Shown piece after piece: positions 1-11,279 of a stretch of 64,000 nucleotides of DNA. Origin of the DNA: Vanilla planifolia (Eukaryota > Streptophyta > Magnoliopsida > Asparagales > Orchidaceae); the NCBI GenBank assembly GCA_023846275.1, contig CM043874.1, positions 32,589,061 through 32,653,060 on the forward strand. Direction: 5' to 3'. Both the position numbers and the translations under genes were made by a program. Position 1 is the stretch's first letter. The number at the start of each line of letters is the position of its first letter. Under the pieces are notes generated by a model. It did no database searches. It was not told the origin of the DNA and worked only from the letters and a program-made list of their open reading frames with translations.

Positions 1-595
1 ATTATAAAAAGTTAAATAAAAGAAATTAAAATTATAACATTTATTAAATATAACAAGTTAAATATATATAATATTTAATAATAATAAAATATAAAAAAAT
101 ATTTGAGTTTTATTATTATTTTAAAATACTATAAATATTTAAGTAATATTTTGATTAATAGATTAATATAAGTTTATTTATAATTATAATTAAATATTTA
201 ATTAAATAATAAATATTATATTTATTCTAATATATTATCTTTATATAAGATAATATAGATAACTTAATATTGATTATATAATTTTAGATTTATTATGTTA
301 TATAATATAGTATTACTATATTTAAAAAATTATATTTAAAACATATAAATATTATCATAAATGTAAATTAATTTTCATTTATTATAATTAACATAAATTA
401 TTTTGAATAATATTAAACTATATCATATCATTTTTAATATTTATTTTTATATAAAATTAATAATAATATTATAACTTATTATTAATAATTAATTACTTAA
501 ATTTTCATTATAAACTATGATTAATAATAATTTATTTTTTTTTAAATTAACATGTTTCTAAAATCAATTATCTTCATTACAAAAACAATCTTTTG

Positions 596-601
596 AAAAA
601 A
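596..601 (-). terminator. T6 run after 5S copy 1, Pol III terminator-like
   Basis: Six A on the plus strand (T6 on the minus strand) lie four bases beyond the 3' end of 5S-like copy 1. A T-run at this position is the normal RNA polymerase III stop for 5S genes, which supports descent from a transcribed unit. In this AT-rich sequence it could also be chance. Confidence 0.4.
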
Positions 602-604
602 TAT

Positions 605-722
605 GTGCAACCTAGAAACTTCTCAATAGATTGCCAATCCCATTAGTACTCTCACCTAAGAATGCCTAACCTTGTAGTTTTAATGAGATTTAGATTTCAA
701 GTGCTTGTTGAGCAACTTATAA
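605..722 (-). pseudogene. 5S rRNA-derived pseudogene, copy 1
   Basis: Read on the minus strand, this aligns along nearly its whole length to plant 5S rRNA, with many substitutions. Its 3' end (plus strand GTGCAAC at 605-611, then AACTTCTCAATAGATTGCCA) corresponds to the conserved GGTGACCTCCTGGGAAGT...GTTGCAC end. ACTCTCACCTAAGAATGCCTAA matches the internal-promoter region around GTTAAGCGTGCTTGGGCGAG. The 5' third is the most diverged. It is too degenerate to be a working 5S gene. Confidence 0.75.
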
Positions 723-1985
723 TGCTTCTTTAAATTAACAAGCATCTGAACTTTTAAAGAAAACTATGATTATTATAATGTCACAATATATTCTAATATT
801 TATATTCTTTTATATAAAATTAATAAAACAATTTTGTAAACTGTTATGTTTTATAACATAAATATTAATATATATGATTTTCTTCCATTATGATATAACT
901 TTTATGCATAAAAAATTAAATTATATAAAAAAATAAAAATAATAAAATTTTTAATATTTATCAAAAATATTATACAATAAAAATGCTACAAGATAGATTT
1001 CTTAAAAATTTTTAATTGATGAGTAAAAAAATTAATAATAGAGATAGTGTTAACTATTATATAAGAGAGAGAAAATCATTGATTAATAAGAGAAAATAGG
1101 GAAAAAATAGTAATAGTGAGAGATGATTTAACTAGGAGAAAATAAAAGAGAGAATATAAAGGATATAAAAAGAAGAAATTAATAAGTGAAACAAAAAGGA
1201 AAATAAAAAAGTAAAGAATGATAGAGGTAAGAGATAGAGGCTAAGAATAATATAATGAGGTAGAGAAACAAGTTATAAATATAAGAATGATAATAAAAAA
1301 GAGAATAATGTAAGGGAATGTGATAGGCATGGTGTTAAAGAGAAAAACATTAGACAAATAATTAAATAAAAGTTACATCTTAAACACTCAACTCATAATA
1401 TTTATTAAATATAACATGATAATCATATATAATATTTAATAATAATAAAATATTAAAACTATTTGATATTTATTTTAATTTTAGAGTATTATAAACATTT
1501 GAAATATTTGATTATTAATTTAATATTTATTTTTTTAATCTAATAATTAAAAAGTCTTTAAGTAATAAGTAATATAATTATTCTAATATATGACCTATAA
1601 ATAATATAATAATCATAATAAATATAAATAATATTTAGTATCAATGATATAATTTTAGATTTCTTATACTCTACAATATAATATTATTATATTTAAAAAA
1701 TATTTTATATAATATATAAGTATTATTATAAATATAAATTAATTATAATTTACTATAATTAATATAAGTTATTTTATTCATTATTAAACTATACTAAAAT
1801 TATTTTCTAATTATATCATATGATATGCCATAATTAATTATGAAAATAATGTTATAAATTTATTTTTAATAATTAATTATGAAAATAAAAATTATACACA
1901 AGTAATCATATTAATTTTTTTTAACATTAACATTTTATTAAAATTAATTTTCTTTATTAGAAAAAGTAGTTCTTTGAAATCATAT

Positions 1986-2102
1986 ATGTAAAATAAGGAT
2001 TTCTTAAGAGATCTGCCATCCCAATGCCTCTCTTGCCCAAGCATACTTAGCTTTAGAGCTATAATAAGATCTAATATTATAATACTGGTGTGGTTACACA
2101 TG
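1986..2102 (-). pseudogene. 5S rRNA-derived pseudogene, copy 2
   Basis: The plus strand reads GATCTGCCATCCCAATGCC then TCTTGCCCAAGCATACTTAG, the reverse complement of a 5S internal control region, and ends GGTGTGGTTACACA, matching the 5' end of 5S rRNA. The 3' end (GTAAAATAAGGATTTCTTAA) has lost the canonical GTTGCAC. It lacks a clean T-run immediately downstream. A 69-residue minus-strand open frame over this segment is incidental. Confidence 0.75.
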
Positions 2103-3437
2103 CATACAAAAAAAAATTGCAGTTGTGTGTTTATTAGTTTAAAGTAAATGAACCATTTCTTTTTACTTTCTAAATATCAAGTAAATGAAATTTTTAAGAC
2201 CATTTATTCTTATTATATTTATCAGAATACATTCTAATATCTATAATTTATTTATATAAAATTAATAAAACAATTACACAAAGTATAATTATCGATAAAA
2301 TTGATATTCATACATAATATTGTTTCTTATTTTTTTATCATTCTTATAATAAAAAAATTAATTTACTTAATAAATATAACTAATAATTTTTTATTTATCA
2401 TAAATATTATATATTAAACTATGTAACATGAGATATTTCTTAAATATTATTAATTGATAGATTGAAAAAGAGATAATAGCGATGGAGATAGCTACTCTAT
2501 AAGAGAAAGAGAAAGTCACCAATTGATGGTAACAAAATAGATAGAAAAAAAGTAATCAAGAGAGATTTGAGATAACTTAATGGCAAGAAAAAGAAAAGAG
2601 AGAACTAAAGAACATAAAAAGAATTAATTAATAAATAAAAGAGAGAAAAATAAGAAAATAGAGAATAATAAAGGAGATATATGCTAAAAAATATAGAAAG
2701 ATACCAAAGGAAGAGATAAAAAAAATAATGATAATAAGTAAGTGAATGCAAGAATGTGAGAGACATTAAGATAATGAGAAAAAAGTGAGAAAAAAAATTA
2801 AATAAAACTTAAATATTAAATATAAATATTAAAGTTATAATATTTATTGAATAAAATAATCAAATCATATATAATATTTAGTAATAATAAAATATTAAAA
2901 ATATTTATAAAGTTTATTATTATGTTAGAATATTACAAATGTCTAAAGAATATTTTGGTTATTAATTTAATATTACTTTATTCAAACATATAATTAAAAA
3001 TGTTATTTAAATAATAAATATTTTAACTATTCAAATATATTATCTTTATATAATGTAATATCAATAATATATATAAATAATATTTAAAATTAATTATATA
3101 ATTTTATATTTTTAATATTTTATAATATAATATTACTACATTTATAAACTTCTATACAACATATATATACTATTATAAACATAACATAATTTTAATCTAT
3201 TATAATTAAAATAAGTTATTTTTCTCAGTATTGAACTATATTATAGTTATTATCTTATTATATCACATGATGTACCATATTCATTATTATATAAAATTTG
3301 TAATATTATTATTAATTTATTATTAACAACTAATTACTAAAATAGAATTTATAAACTACCATTCATGACAATTTAATTTTTTAACATTGCATAGATATTA
3401 AATTCAATTGTCATTCATTAGAAAAAGTAATGTTATG

Positions 3438-3443
3438 AAAAAA
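3438..3443 (-). terminator. T6 run after 5S copy 3, Pol III terminator-like
   Basis: T6 on the minus strand lies three bases past the GTTGCAC end of 5S copy 3, the same relative place as in copy 1. This is the position expected for a Pol III termination signal. No functional claim is made. Confidence 0.45.
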
Positions 3444-3446
3444 CAT

Positions 3447-3562
3447 GTGCAACAAGAGAACTTCTCAAGAGGTCGCCCATCCCAATACTACGCTCACCCA
3501 AGGGTGCTTAACAATTGAGTTTAATTTAGATCCAATGCTATAGTATAGGTGTGGCTACACAA
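3447..3562 (-). pseudogene. 5S rRNA-derived pseudogene, copy 3 (best preserved)
   Basis: This is the clearest 5S match. On the minus strand it carries GTTAAGCACCCTTGGGTGAG then GGGATGGGCGACCTCTTGAG and ends GTTGCAC. These correspond to the A-box, intermediate element and C-box of plant 5S genes with scattered changes. The 5' half, including the conserved GGATCCCATCAGAACTCCG section, is badly eroded, so folding into 5S rRNA is unlikely. It sits 1,461 bp from copy 2 in the same position within its repeat unit. Confidence 0.85.
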
Positions 3563-4075
3563 GAATACAAATGATAGAAAACTATAGTTTTGTGATTATT
3601 GTCTTGTAGATTGTGAACCATTTTATAAACTTTTCAAAAATATCAAGTATATATACTTTTAAGAAAATATTCTTATTATATATGTCATAGTATATTCTAA
3701 TAAAAAATTTATTTATATAAAATTAATAAAAAAAATAACATAAACTATTTTTTTATAAAATAATCATTAATAAATAAGATTTTTTTTCAATTATTTATCA
3801 TTCTTATAAATAAAATATTAAATTATGTAAGTAATATAAAAACTAAAATATTTATTTTTTACACATATTATTTCTTAAACTATGCAACATAAGAGATTTC
3901 TTAAATATTGTTAATTGATATGCCAAAAAAGAGACAATGGAGATAAAAATAAGTATTTTATAAGAGAGTGAGAAAGAGAAAGTCATTAACTCATAACAAA
4001 TAATAGAGTATAAAATACAAATAGAGAGAGATAAGAGAAGATTTAATATTAAACAGATAAATATTCTAAAGATTT

Positions 4076-4850
4076 AACATTTGTAAACATGCTTCCCAAG
4101 AATATTTTCCCTTTGTAATTTAATTAAAGAAAGCATGCACATAAACGTAGCATTCTAAAATTTAGATTTTATAGCCCAAATGAATTTGGGTTTAGCTAAT
4201 TTCTATTCAAAAGGGACAATTATGCCATTATTTTTCTATTCGAGCCAAATATATGTGTGGTATCTAAAGTTAACATAAAGACAAATCATTCTTGAAAGAT
4301 GTGTCCCATTTTCAAGGAATATTGCAAGTAATATATAAAGGATATTAAAATTTTTCAAAACTTAGTATTATGATTTCAAACATTCTTTTTCATGTGATGA
4401 GCTAAAGCACAATGTGAATATAAGTTTTGAATTATTAAAAGATCATTTTGTTGTTTGAATTCTACTAATAACCTTGACAAGTTTATCTCCCATATGAGTT
4501 GCTTTTTAATATTTTGTCATACTCAATCAAACGTTTGAGAGCTCTTAGAATGCTTGTACAATTGCTACTTTGTTTTATAGATTCTACATAATTAGTTAAT
4601 GCAATAGCAAGGAAAACATAATGGTATGAAGCTAAGAATATATAAGTTTTGGATTCTTGACATAGTGTGATAGTGAATATCCTATTGTGAAAACGATTTG
4701 CACATATAAAAAAGCTTCAATATTTCTACTTCATACTGGTCCCCCAGTATTATTCTTATACCTTGTATGAAGCTTGAAGGAATGGGAACTAACATTCTTG
4801 TTTAGCAAGAGTGCTAGATAACATTGAAATATTTTATGAATCCTAGGTGC
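4076..4850. other. Unassigned AT-rich sequence, possibly the 3' tail of LINE-A
   Basis: The 1.4-kb repeat pattern stops near 4,075 and no coding similarity appears before the RNase H end of LINE-A near 4,850. Its position downstream of the minus-strand RNase H piece suggests LINE-A 3' untranslated sequence. I did not find a clear poly-A tail or target-site duplication, so this is an inference from position only. Confidence 0.3.
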
Positions 4851-4859
4851 TAGATTTTG

Positions 4860-5296
4860 TAGATTTTATTGTTGTTTTCATAAGGTAGTTTGCCTCACCA
4901 TTATCCTATTTATGAATGTAACCCTAATGATCCATTGCTATAATTTTCACTTGAGTGATTTGCTAAATAATGTTTAAGAGCTTTTACAGATATTCATCTA
5001 GCCTTGCACCACTTAAAGGATTAATTTATAGTCCATTTCTATCATAAGTTTATGAATGTCTCCACCATTGAAATTTCATAGACAATGGGTTGAGACAATC
5101 CTTTAGCTTCTAAAAATGATTTTCTTCCATCAATGGGAAAAACATCCACTGTTTGGCTTGTGTGATTTTGAATAATTCCACTGCAACACATGTGTCGACT
5201 ACGATAATTCATAAAACCATCTATATTCAACATTAGCATTTTATGTGTATGAGGGCACCATTTCTCAACTTCAAAACTTTTATACCTCAACGGCAA
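4860..5296 (-). pseudogene. RNase H domain of LINE-A (broken)
   Basis: An 84-residue open stretch (5,042-5,296, minus) starts near the tryptophan that opens this domain in plant LINEs (WCPHTHKMLMLNIDGFMNY). LNIDG matches the family NVDGA, whose Asp is catalytic. GIIQNHTSQTVDVFPID matches the GVIRDHxGxxxxAFS strand. After frame changes, a later stretch near 4,880 reads NGEANYL, matching the terminal GNxEADYLAN region. A C-terminal RNase H of this kind is known from several plant LINE lineages. The sequence contains stops and is not functional. Confidence 0.65.
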
Positions 5297-6199
5297 ATAT
5301 TGAGAAACTAAACTAAATTAAATCAAACATAGATCTTCCAAAAACAATTGTGCTAAAGAAAAATAGCTAAAATTGTTATAGCTATTATGGATCATATTTT
5401 TATGATTATATTTATTAGTTAGTTAAAGTATGGACTTTTAAGTCTTTGGTCATCGATATGCTCCATCATATAATGATGTGAAGGATCAAAATGATTTATC
5501 CTAATCAACTGATCTTGCCCATATTTCCACCAATGCGATATTAGATCAGTTATTTTAGTTGGATCTAATTAATAAATGTGCAAGTTACTATCAAAGATGG
5601 TGCACACTTTACCTGTTTTTTTGCATCTCAAAAAGTCAATGTCCATTCAATCTTCATTAGAGCATTGTGGTGCTTTAAAGCCTTCTAAAAATTGAGCTTT
5701 CTTAAATATTAATAAAATGATAGTATTCTATTGAATATTATACACAAAATATTTAAGATTTTTAGTGGATAATTAGAGTTTTTAAATTTCTACCTTGATT
5801 TCGATTTGAGGCCTTTACTTCTTATTACTTCTAAAGCTAATTGTATACTAAACTTTTCATTAGTAATTAGAGTCTAGAAATTGTTTTCATTTATGTTAGA
5901 GAATTCAACATAATGTAAAATCATCTCCTTTGTACTTCTCATGCATGTTAGGTGTCTAATTAGTTACCTTATCTTTCTAATTTCAAATATTTATCTTTCA
6001 TGTAGCTTTACCAGAGAAATAAATTTTGATTAGAGTTTTTTTGAGAACATAGGGTTACCTCTTCCAATGTTTTGAGACTCAATCCATTCTATTAAGTTGG
6101 AAAGCTAACTTTTATCCAATTGATGTAGTGGTGTTTTTGTAAATCATCAAAGTTGTAGCAAAGGAAACCAATCGCAATTTTCTTTGTTCTGTTAAGTAT

Positions 6200-7140
6200 T
6201 TTTAGATGTGGGTTAATGACAATCAGAGAGAAAGTTCATGTTGAGGCCAGGACAAGCTTCATAAGAGGATATTTTCCTCCTATATAAGACTTCTTCCTTT
6301 TCCAACCTACCATTTCTTATTGATTTTATCTAGTTGGTGCCCAAAATAAGAAATTTACTTTCTTTCTACAAAGATAAGTTGGCCTAAAATAATTTAAAGG
6401 AAGCTTATCTCTTTAAAGATCAAGTTATTAACTAATTTTTTCACATGTCCTAAATGCATTTTTTGGATAGTAATTAACTTGCTTTTTTGGCACTTTATGT
6501 AAAAGAATGATAAAGTTTTAAAGGAAATAAGAAATGTGTGAATAAATGAGCATTTCAATAATAAATAGTCTTATTTTTGCATGGCTAAGGACTTTCACAA
6601 CATGAATGAAGCTCAAGGGTGAAATTGAGTACCTTTGCTTGAGCAACTAAGAAACTTGAATGTAACCATTTGTCTTGCCATTTATTATTTTTGAATTCTT
6701 GGTGCTACCTAGAATATGTTTTATCAGCTTGATGAATTGCTCTACAAAGTTGAAATTTACAAGCATGCTACATAAAAAATCCCATAATAAGTAGTCAAAG
6801 GCACTCTTTTGACCCAATTGGATTACATAATTTTTTCAACTTTCATTACATTTTGGGATCAAAATATTATAAGTAATTTCTCCATCATTAAAAACTATCA
6901 TCATATTTAATAGAGATGAGATTAGAAAGTATTTCCAATAATCTGTATGCTAATACATTGGAAAACATTTTTATAGTTAAATTGCATAAAGCCTTTAACC
7001 TAAAGTTGCTAAAAATTCTAAGATTCCAAAATTTGAAATTTGTATTTAGTTTGTGCTCGCTATTCCTATAATAGTTAGAGCTCAAGTTAGAAAGTTCCTT
7101 GTAGCATCTAACACATCCTTTGTTATAATGACCTAGCAAT
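6200..7140 (-). pseudogene. Reverse transcriptase domain of LINE-A (broken)
   Basis: The minus-strand frame at 6,888-7,139 contains ALCNLTIKMFSNVLAYRLLE, corresponding to the LINE motif PISLCNxxYKIxSKVLANRLK, followed by LSNLIS (LPxLIS). Downstream in the same direction, about 6,600-6,800 reads FDYLLWDFLCSMLVNFNF and then a degenerate RQGDPLSP-type motif (KQRYSISPLSF). About 6,240-6,300 resembles the thumb segment (GGKYPLMKLVLAS for GGRxxLIxSVLxS). The catalytic YADD stretch between them is lost or unrecognisable. Several frames are needed to follow the domain. Confidence 0.7.
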
Positions 7141-8479
7141 ACATATATAATTTAAAAGTATTATCGAATTATTTTCCACTATTTATAAGACGAATTGGAG
7201 ATTCCATTACATATTCTGAAACATAAATCATTTAGGAGCTAAAAGAGATTCTTGAATAAAATGCAAGTGTAATGGAGAACAACGAATGCCTATTTTATAG
7301 AGATTGTGTTTTGTGACAACAAGAACTTGATTAGGTCAAACTTTATTCATTAACACTCTATCTTGTCTTCTCAAAATACATCTACCACTCCTTCACCAAA
7401 ATAAATAAATAAAGGCCCAAAAAAAGGAAGTTTTTTTAATACTATATTGATTGATGCATTCTAAAAATTCATGAATTCCTTTTGGATTATAGTTAAAGTA
7501 TCACTTGTACTCATCTAGTGATGTCATAACATAACATTACCTCTTACAAGCCATAACAAGCTCATAGTAATATGAATGGGATAATACCAAGGAGACTTTG
7601 TTTCAGATTATGTTGTTAGCATAAATAAAAATACCATTAATATATTTATCCGAATCTTGATTATACATGGAGAGATGAATTAACTACACAGCATCCAACA
7701 TGACTTGTAAGAGAGTTTGTTCTTCCATAAGACCAAACTTTCATTGGACTTATTGCCTACATAATTGCAACATTTCATTTCTATGATCCTTTGTTCCATT
7801 AAAACAACTAAGAATTTTTTAATGAGATATTTGAGTTAGCTAATCAAGATTTTATTTGTTGCTCCTTTTATGTTCTAGATAAGTTTATTACCCATTTTCA
7901 TTTATGTGTTTTATTACTTCAATGGAATTAGAGCTCCTAAAAAAACCTTCCATGTTGTTTGGTTTCTCTTGCCCCTTTAACTTTTTTTCCTTGACCATTT
8001 GCAACATTATGGTGAAACCTTCATCACTATATTGTAGCAACCCCATGACCATAGCACGATCATCATTGAATTTTTTTGGAGATTGATAGTAGTCATACTA
8101 ACAATTTTCTTTATCATATGATGCTTCAATGTAAGAGATTAAAGTCCCTTGGCTTCTTTTCTTTTGGTATTTCTTTAGTATGTTATACTGATCTATTATT
8201 TAATTAAATGCCACATTTTGTACTATGTCTTGTGATTGGTTTTTCTTTTGGAATATTGGAAGTCTGATTTGATACAATTGTACTTATTATTACTTTTATT
8301 AAATGTTGAGAAGGGGTTAAGCATTGAATTTTAAGCCTCAATTTCCTTATGTGAAGGAGCCCCTTCTGAAGTAATTTTATATGAATATGGTAGCTCTTAA
8401 TCTTGCCTCACTGGCCTTTGAATCAATAATGATTTGGAAGGACTTCGTTCTGTCAATACAGTCACAGCATTTCATGTCA

Positions 8480-9038
8480 TTGCTATTAGTTATTGATTTG
8501 ATGTAATTTTGTTGTTATTGAAATATAGAATATGGTGACCCTTCTTTCATTAGCCCTATTAATAACAAAGAAGATTTGCATACTAAATGTTTTCCATGAA
8601 CAAATATTGTTCCTTTCTTTTTTTTTTGTAATACTTATTCTATTGGGTAAGTTCTGCACTATATCCACCTCAAAATGGACCGTTACAGCATTCGGTCAAC
8701 TTAAGTTGATCATTGGGGGAGCCACTTTCAATGGAGTTTTACTATCTATATTCAAGTAAAAGGTGAAATTCCATGTGAAAACTATCAGTTAGAAATAAAA
8801 AATACTTCAAGCTCTATGGAGCCAATAATGTAGGTAGTGCCTCTCTTATGAATCTGATAAGTGCTTGACTACGACATAGAAATCTTACTTTAAAGAAGCC
8901 TAGGTAACCAAATTTGTTAAATAAAATGCGAACCACTTCCATGTTTGCACATCTTTGAGAAACCTTTCCAATTAGCATAAGTTTGAAAGTGGGAAACATT
9001 TTGGAGAACTTTTTTTTCATAAAAAACCTCTGCTTCAC
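8480..9038 (-). pseudogene. LINE-A ORF1 fragment with DUF4283-like region
   Basis: The minus-strand frame at 8,814-9,038 contains FKLMLIGKVSQRCANMEVVR, like the DUF4283 opening (a Gly-Lys-Phe/Leu core, then M-E-x-V/I-R), then FKVRFLCRSQALIRF. Downstream, 8,486-8,668 starts MDIVQNLPNRISI, resembling the VxVDLxKPLPxxIxI motif that precedes the zinc knuckle in these proteins. The CCHC knuckle itself was not located with confidence. DUF4283 proteins are typical ORF1 products of plant L1-type LINEs, and the position upstream of the RT fits that role. Confidence 0.5.
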
Positions 9039-9050
9039 ATTTGAAGAAAT

Positions 9051-10275
9051 GGTTATTTTGATTCTAGATATATACTTATTAGTTAACTATAAAAGAAGAC
9101 TATCTATTTTCTTGGTGCCTTCTTCCAGAAATTATGCTCGTTTCTCACTGCTTCATTTTTGATAAAGGGTTCCACAGTAGCCGTGCAGATTCTTCCATGT
9201 TTTGTTTGTTCACCGGTGTCATGGTCCTTTCCTCATCCTTCTTTTAAACGTTGATGACAACTATAGTATATCAGGGGCTGTGGCCACTCTTCATTAGTTC
9301 CACAAAGGATGAGGAACTTCTAGACTTTCTTGGCTAAGTAAACTAGAGAGGAAAATCAATAATGATGTGTATGCATATCACAGGAAGGATACGGGTTAAA
9401 TAAGCATGCCAAATCCTAGATCCACTTCAAGAGACAATTCTTCTTCACACACCCCGAAGTGTCATTTTTTTAGTTCAATATTTATCATCAAAAACCCTCC
9501 TTTCAGTGTTTCATCATCTGTCTTTTTAGAGCTACACTTCTAATCTAGTGTCATTGTTTGTTCCCAGTAGAATGAGTTTGGAAGAGTTAGTCATGAATTT
9601 CCTGGGTAGAATCGTCTACAAAGGATGAGGACATAACTGACAACTCCATGGGTTTCATGGCTCATCCCCAAATCTAAGTGACCATTCCTTAGGGAGATGA
9701 ACGGCCAAACTCACTACTGTCAAAGTGTCATTGCATCTTTGATTTACAGATTTCCTCTCAAATGGTCTTTCACTTTCAACTTGACACAAATTGGATTCAC
9801 AATGTTGTGCCCCCACCCCCCTTTCAAAGAGTAGATAAGACGAATAGACTAACAAAGATTCTTCCAAAAAAGCAAGAGACAATAGCACTAACTTTGACAC
9901 CATTTACTGTAAGAAGAAGAACTTCTATTGCATCAACCACGAGGAAGAAATTAGTCAACAACTTCTTCGAACGCTCTGTTTGATCATTCTGACAGTAAGA
10001 ATAGTAATAGTCCCTGTACGACATAATCTGATTTGTGAGTCTCATTCTAGCCCTATTTCTTGCCTAGACCTACTAAGGAAGCCCCTTTCAACACTAAGGT
10101 AAGTGAACTTCAAGAAAAGAAATAATGCATGCCTAAGGAGTAAGCCCTACAATAGAAGATCCCCAAAACAAAACTCAAACCAAAAACCAAACACCTCTCC
10201 CCTCTTCCTCCTCAAGGTTTTCCCGTCTCAAGGCCCATTGCCCTAGAGCTCTAAGAGGGAGATGGATCATCTTTA
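9051..10275. other. Unassigned sequence, may include a decayed 5' LTR
   Basis: No domain was recognised. The open frames at 9,655-9,903, 9,762-9,983 and 9,824-10,045 overlap on both strands and resemble no protein family I know. Because a primer-binding motif follows at 10,276, the right-hand part could be a 5' LTR. A CA dinucleotide at 10,268-10,269 could be its end, but no second LTR copy was found in the window to define it. Confidence 0.25.
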
Positions 10276-10287
10276 TGGTATCAGAGC
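10276..10287 (+). other. Primer-binding site motif complementary to the 3' end of tRNA-iMet
   Basis: TGGTATCAGAGC is the standard plant LTR-retrotransposon primer-binding site for initiator methionine tRNA. It lies about 400 bp upstream of a gag core on the same strand, the expected order LTR-PBS-gag. A few bases (TCTTTA) separate it from a possible LTR end at 10,269. Confidence 0.75.
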
Positions 10288-10359
10288 ACTTTGGTCTTTT
10301 ATGGTAGAAACCAGAAAGAAGCATCAATGTGCCTTTTCCACATCTGGACATAGAACAGA

Positions 10360-11060
10360 GAAGGAGTGAAGGAGAAACTCAATGGTGTAGGAAGGAGATT
10401 CCACCCATGCATTAGAACAAGTTACACAATTGACGCAGCAAGTGCAGGCACTCATGAAGCTCGTGATGAAGAACCAGACGCCACAGAAAGTGACACCAGA
10501 GGACCGACCATAGGAGGGACATCGCCCAAGAGCCAGAGTTCATGCAAGATGTACAGTGGTTAGAGCCAACCCTAGCCCACATAAGGGATTAGATGAGGAA
10601 GATGATGACAATGTCAACCTCACCCCTTCTTCAACAGTCGACTTTGAACATTCAAGGTAGGGGCAAAAGTAGATCTACTAACTTCTCACTTATGACGGTG
10701 AGGTCGATCCGAGAAGCTTGATGCATGGTTAGACCAACTGGAGACATACTTCTCACTGTATGGATACACTTGAGTCGAGAAAGTCTCATTTGCCCATCTG
10801 AAGCTTTTGAGTCATGCCCTAGCATGGTGGAACGCACACCTGTGTTCAGGGATAGTCTAGGATGCATCTTGGGCTATGTTCAAGAGTTCTACTTGATTGG
10901 GTATCTCAAAGTAAGATGGAGGAAATGGCATAGTCTCTGATAGAGATAAGGCCAGAATGTCTAGGAATGTACCACCTAGTTTAGATGATAAGCACTCACA
11001 CTCGGGTGTCATTGGACGAAGTTGTAGACATTGCAAAAATTCACTACCAGTCCATATCAC
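10360..11060 (+). pseudogene. Ty3/gypsy-type gag remnant (broken)
   Basis: The core lies at about 10,691-10,870. YDGEVDP is followed, after a one-base frame change near 10,711, by LDAWLDQLETYFSLYGYT, an in-frame stop, then VEKVSFAHLKLLSHALAWW. This is the plant retrotransposon-gag domain (LDxWLxxxExYF ... K...A...L...A..WW). The stretch from 10,366 is likely the gag N-terminal region. No zinc knuckle, protease, reverse transcriptase or integrase follows before the 318-bp repeats begin, so the element is truncated or rearranged. Gag normally forms the virus-like particle, but this copy cannot make a full product. Confidence 0.75.
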
Positions 11061-11279
11061 CCGATTGCCACTAAGCTCAAGTTATTTCTCATTAGCAATC
11101 TGAGTCAGGAGAGTGCCTATGCCATGGCTATACTATAGAGAATCAAATAGATCCTCACAGGGGGCCCCACATCGAATACGGGTAGAGGCTGGTGCAATTC
11201 GACGCCTGTAAGCTCATGTCATGTCTTCGTGGCTCCTTCTTTTAGAGGTGGATTCTTTGGCTAATGGTTTAGAAGGCAC

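Larger units (their letters stand above)
1..4075 (-). repeat. AT-rich tandem repeat, three units of about 1.4 kb, each with a 5S-derived segment
   Basis: Three degenerate head-to-tail units begin near 1, 1,361 and 2,798. A shared landmark, ATATAATATTTA followed by ATAATAAAATAT-like sequence, starts at 66, 1,427 and 2,869, giving spacings of 1,361 and 1,442 bp. Each unit has the same order: an AT-rich stretch, a 5S rRNA-like segment of about 117 bp (minus strand), more AT-rich sequence, then a purine-rich A/G tract (about 1,040-1,340, 2,460-2,797 and 3,905-4,055). Unit 3 stops about 150 bp early near 4,075, where unrelated sequence begins. The layout is that of a decayed 5S rDNA gene-plus-spacer array or a satellite derived from one. 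Strand is given by the 5S segments. Confidence 0.8.
4850..9050 (-). mobile_element. LINE-A: decayed non-LTR retrotransposon with RNase H
   Basis: Reading right to left on the minus strand, the order is that of a plant L1-type LINE: DUF4283-like ORF1 piece (about 9,040-8,480), an unresolved stretch where the endonuclease should lie (about 8,400-7,200), reverse transcriptase (about 7,140-6,200), a linker, then RNase H (about 5,296-4,860). Every domain is broken by stops and frameshifts, so the element is long dead. The YxDD motif of the reverse transcriptase could not be found. It appears to sit against the third 5S-derived repeat unit and may have interrupted that array. Ends are approximate because no poly-A or target duplication was identified. 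Confidence 0.7.

Noticed and set aside
605-3562. Cassandra-type TRIM or SINE3 insertions as the source of the 5S-like segments.
   Set aside because: The three segments are spaced regularly within larger repeating units that also align outside the 5S part, so tandem duplication is simpler. A mobile origin of the founder unit remains possible.
7904-10045. Short open frames at 7,904-8,086, 8,532-8,759, 9,655-9,903, 9,762-9,983 and 9,824-10,045 as genes.
   Set aside because: They are antisense shadows of LINE-A or overlap each other without domain similarity or coding signals.
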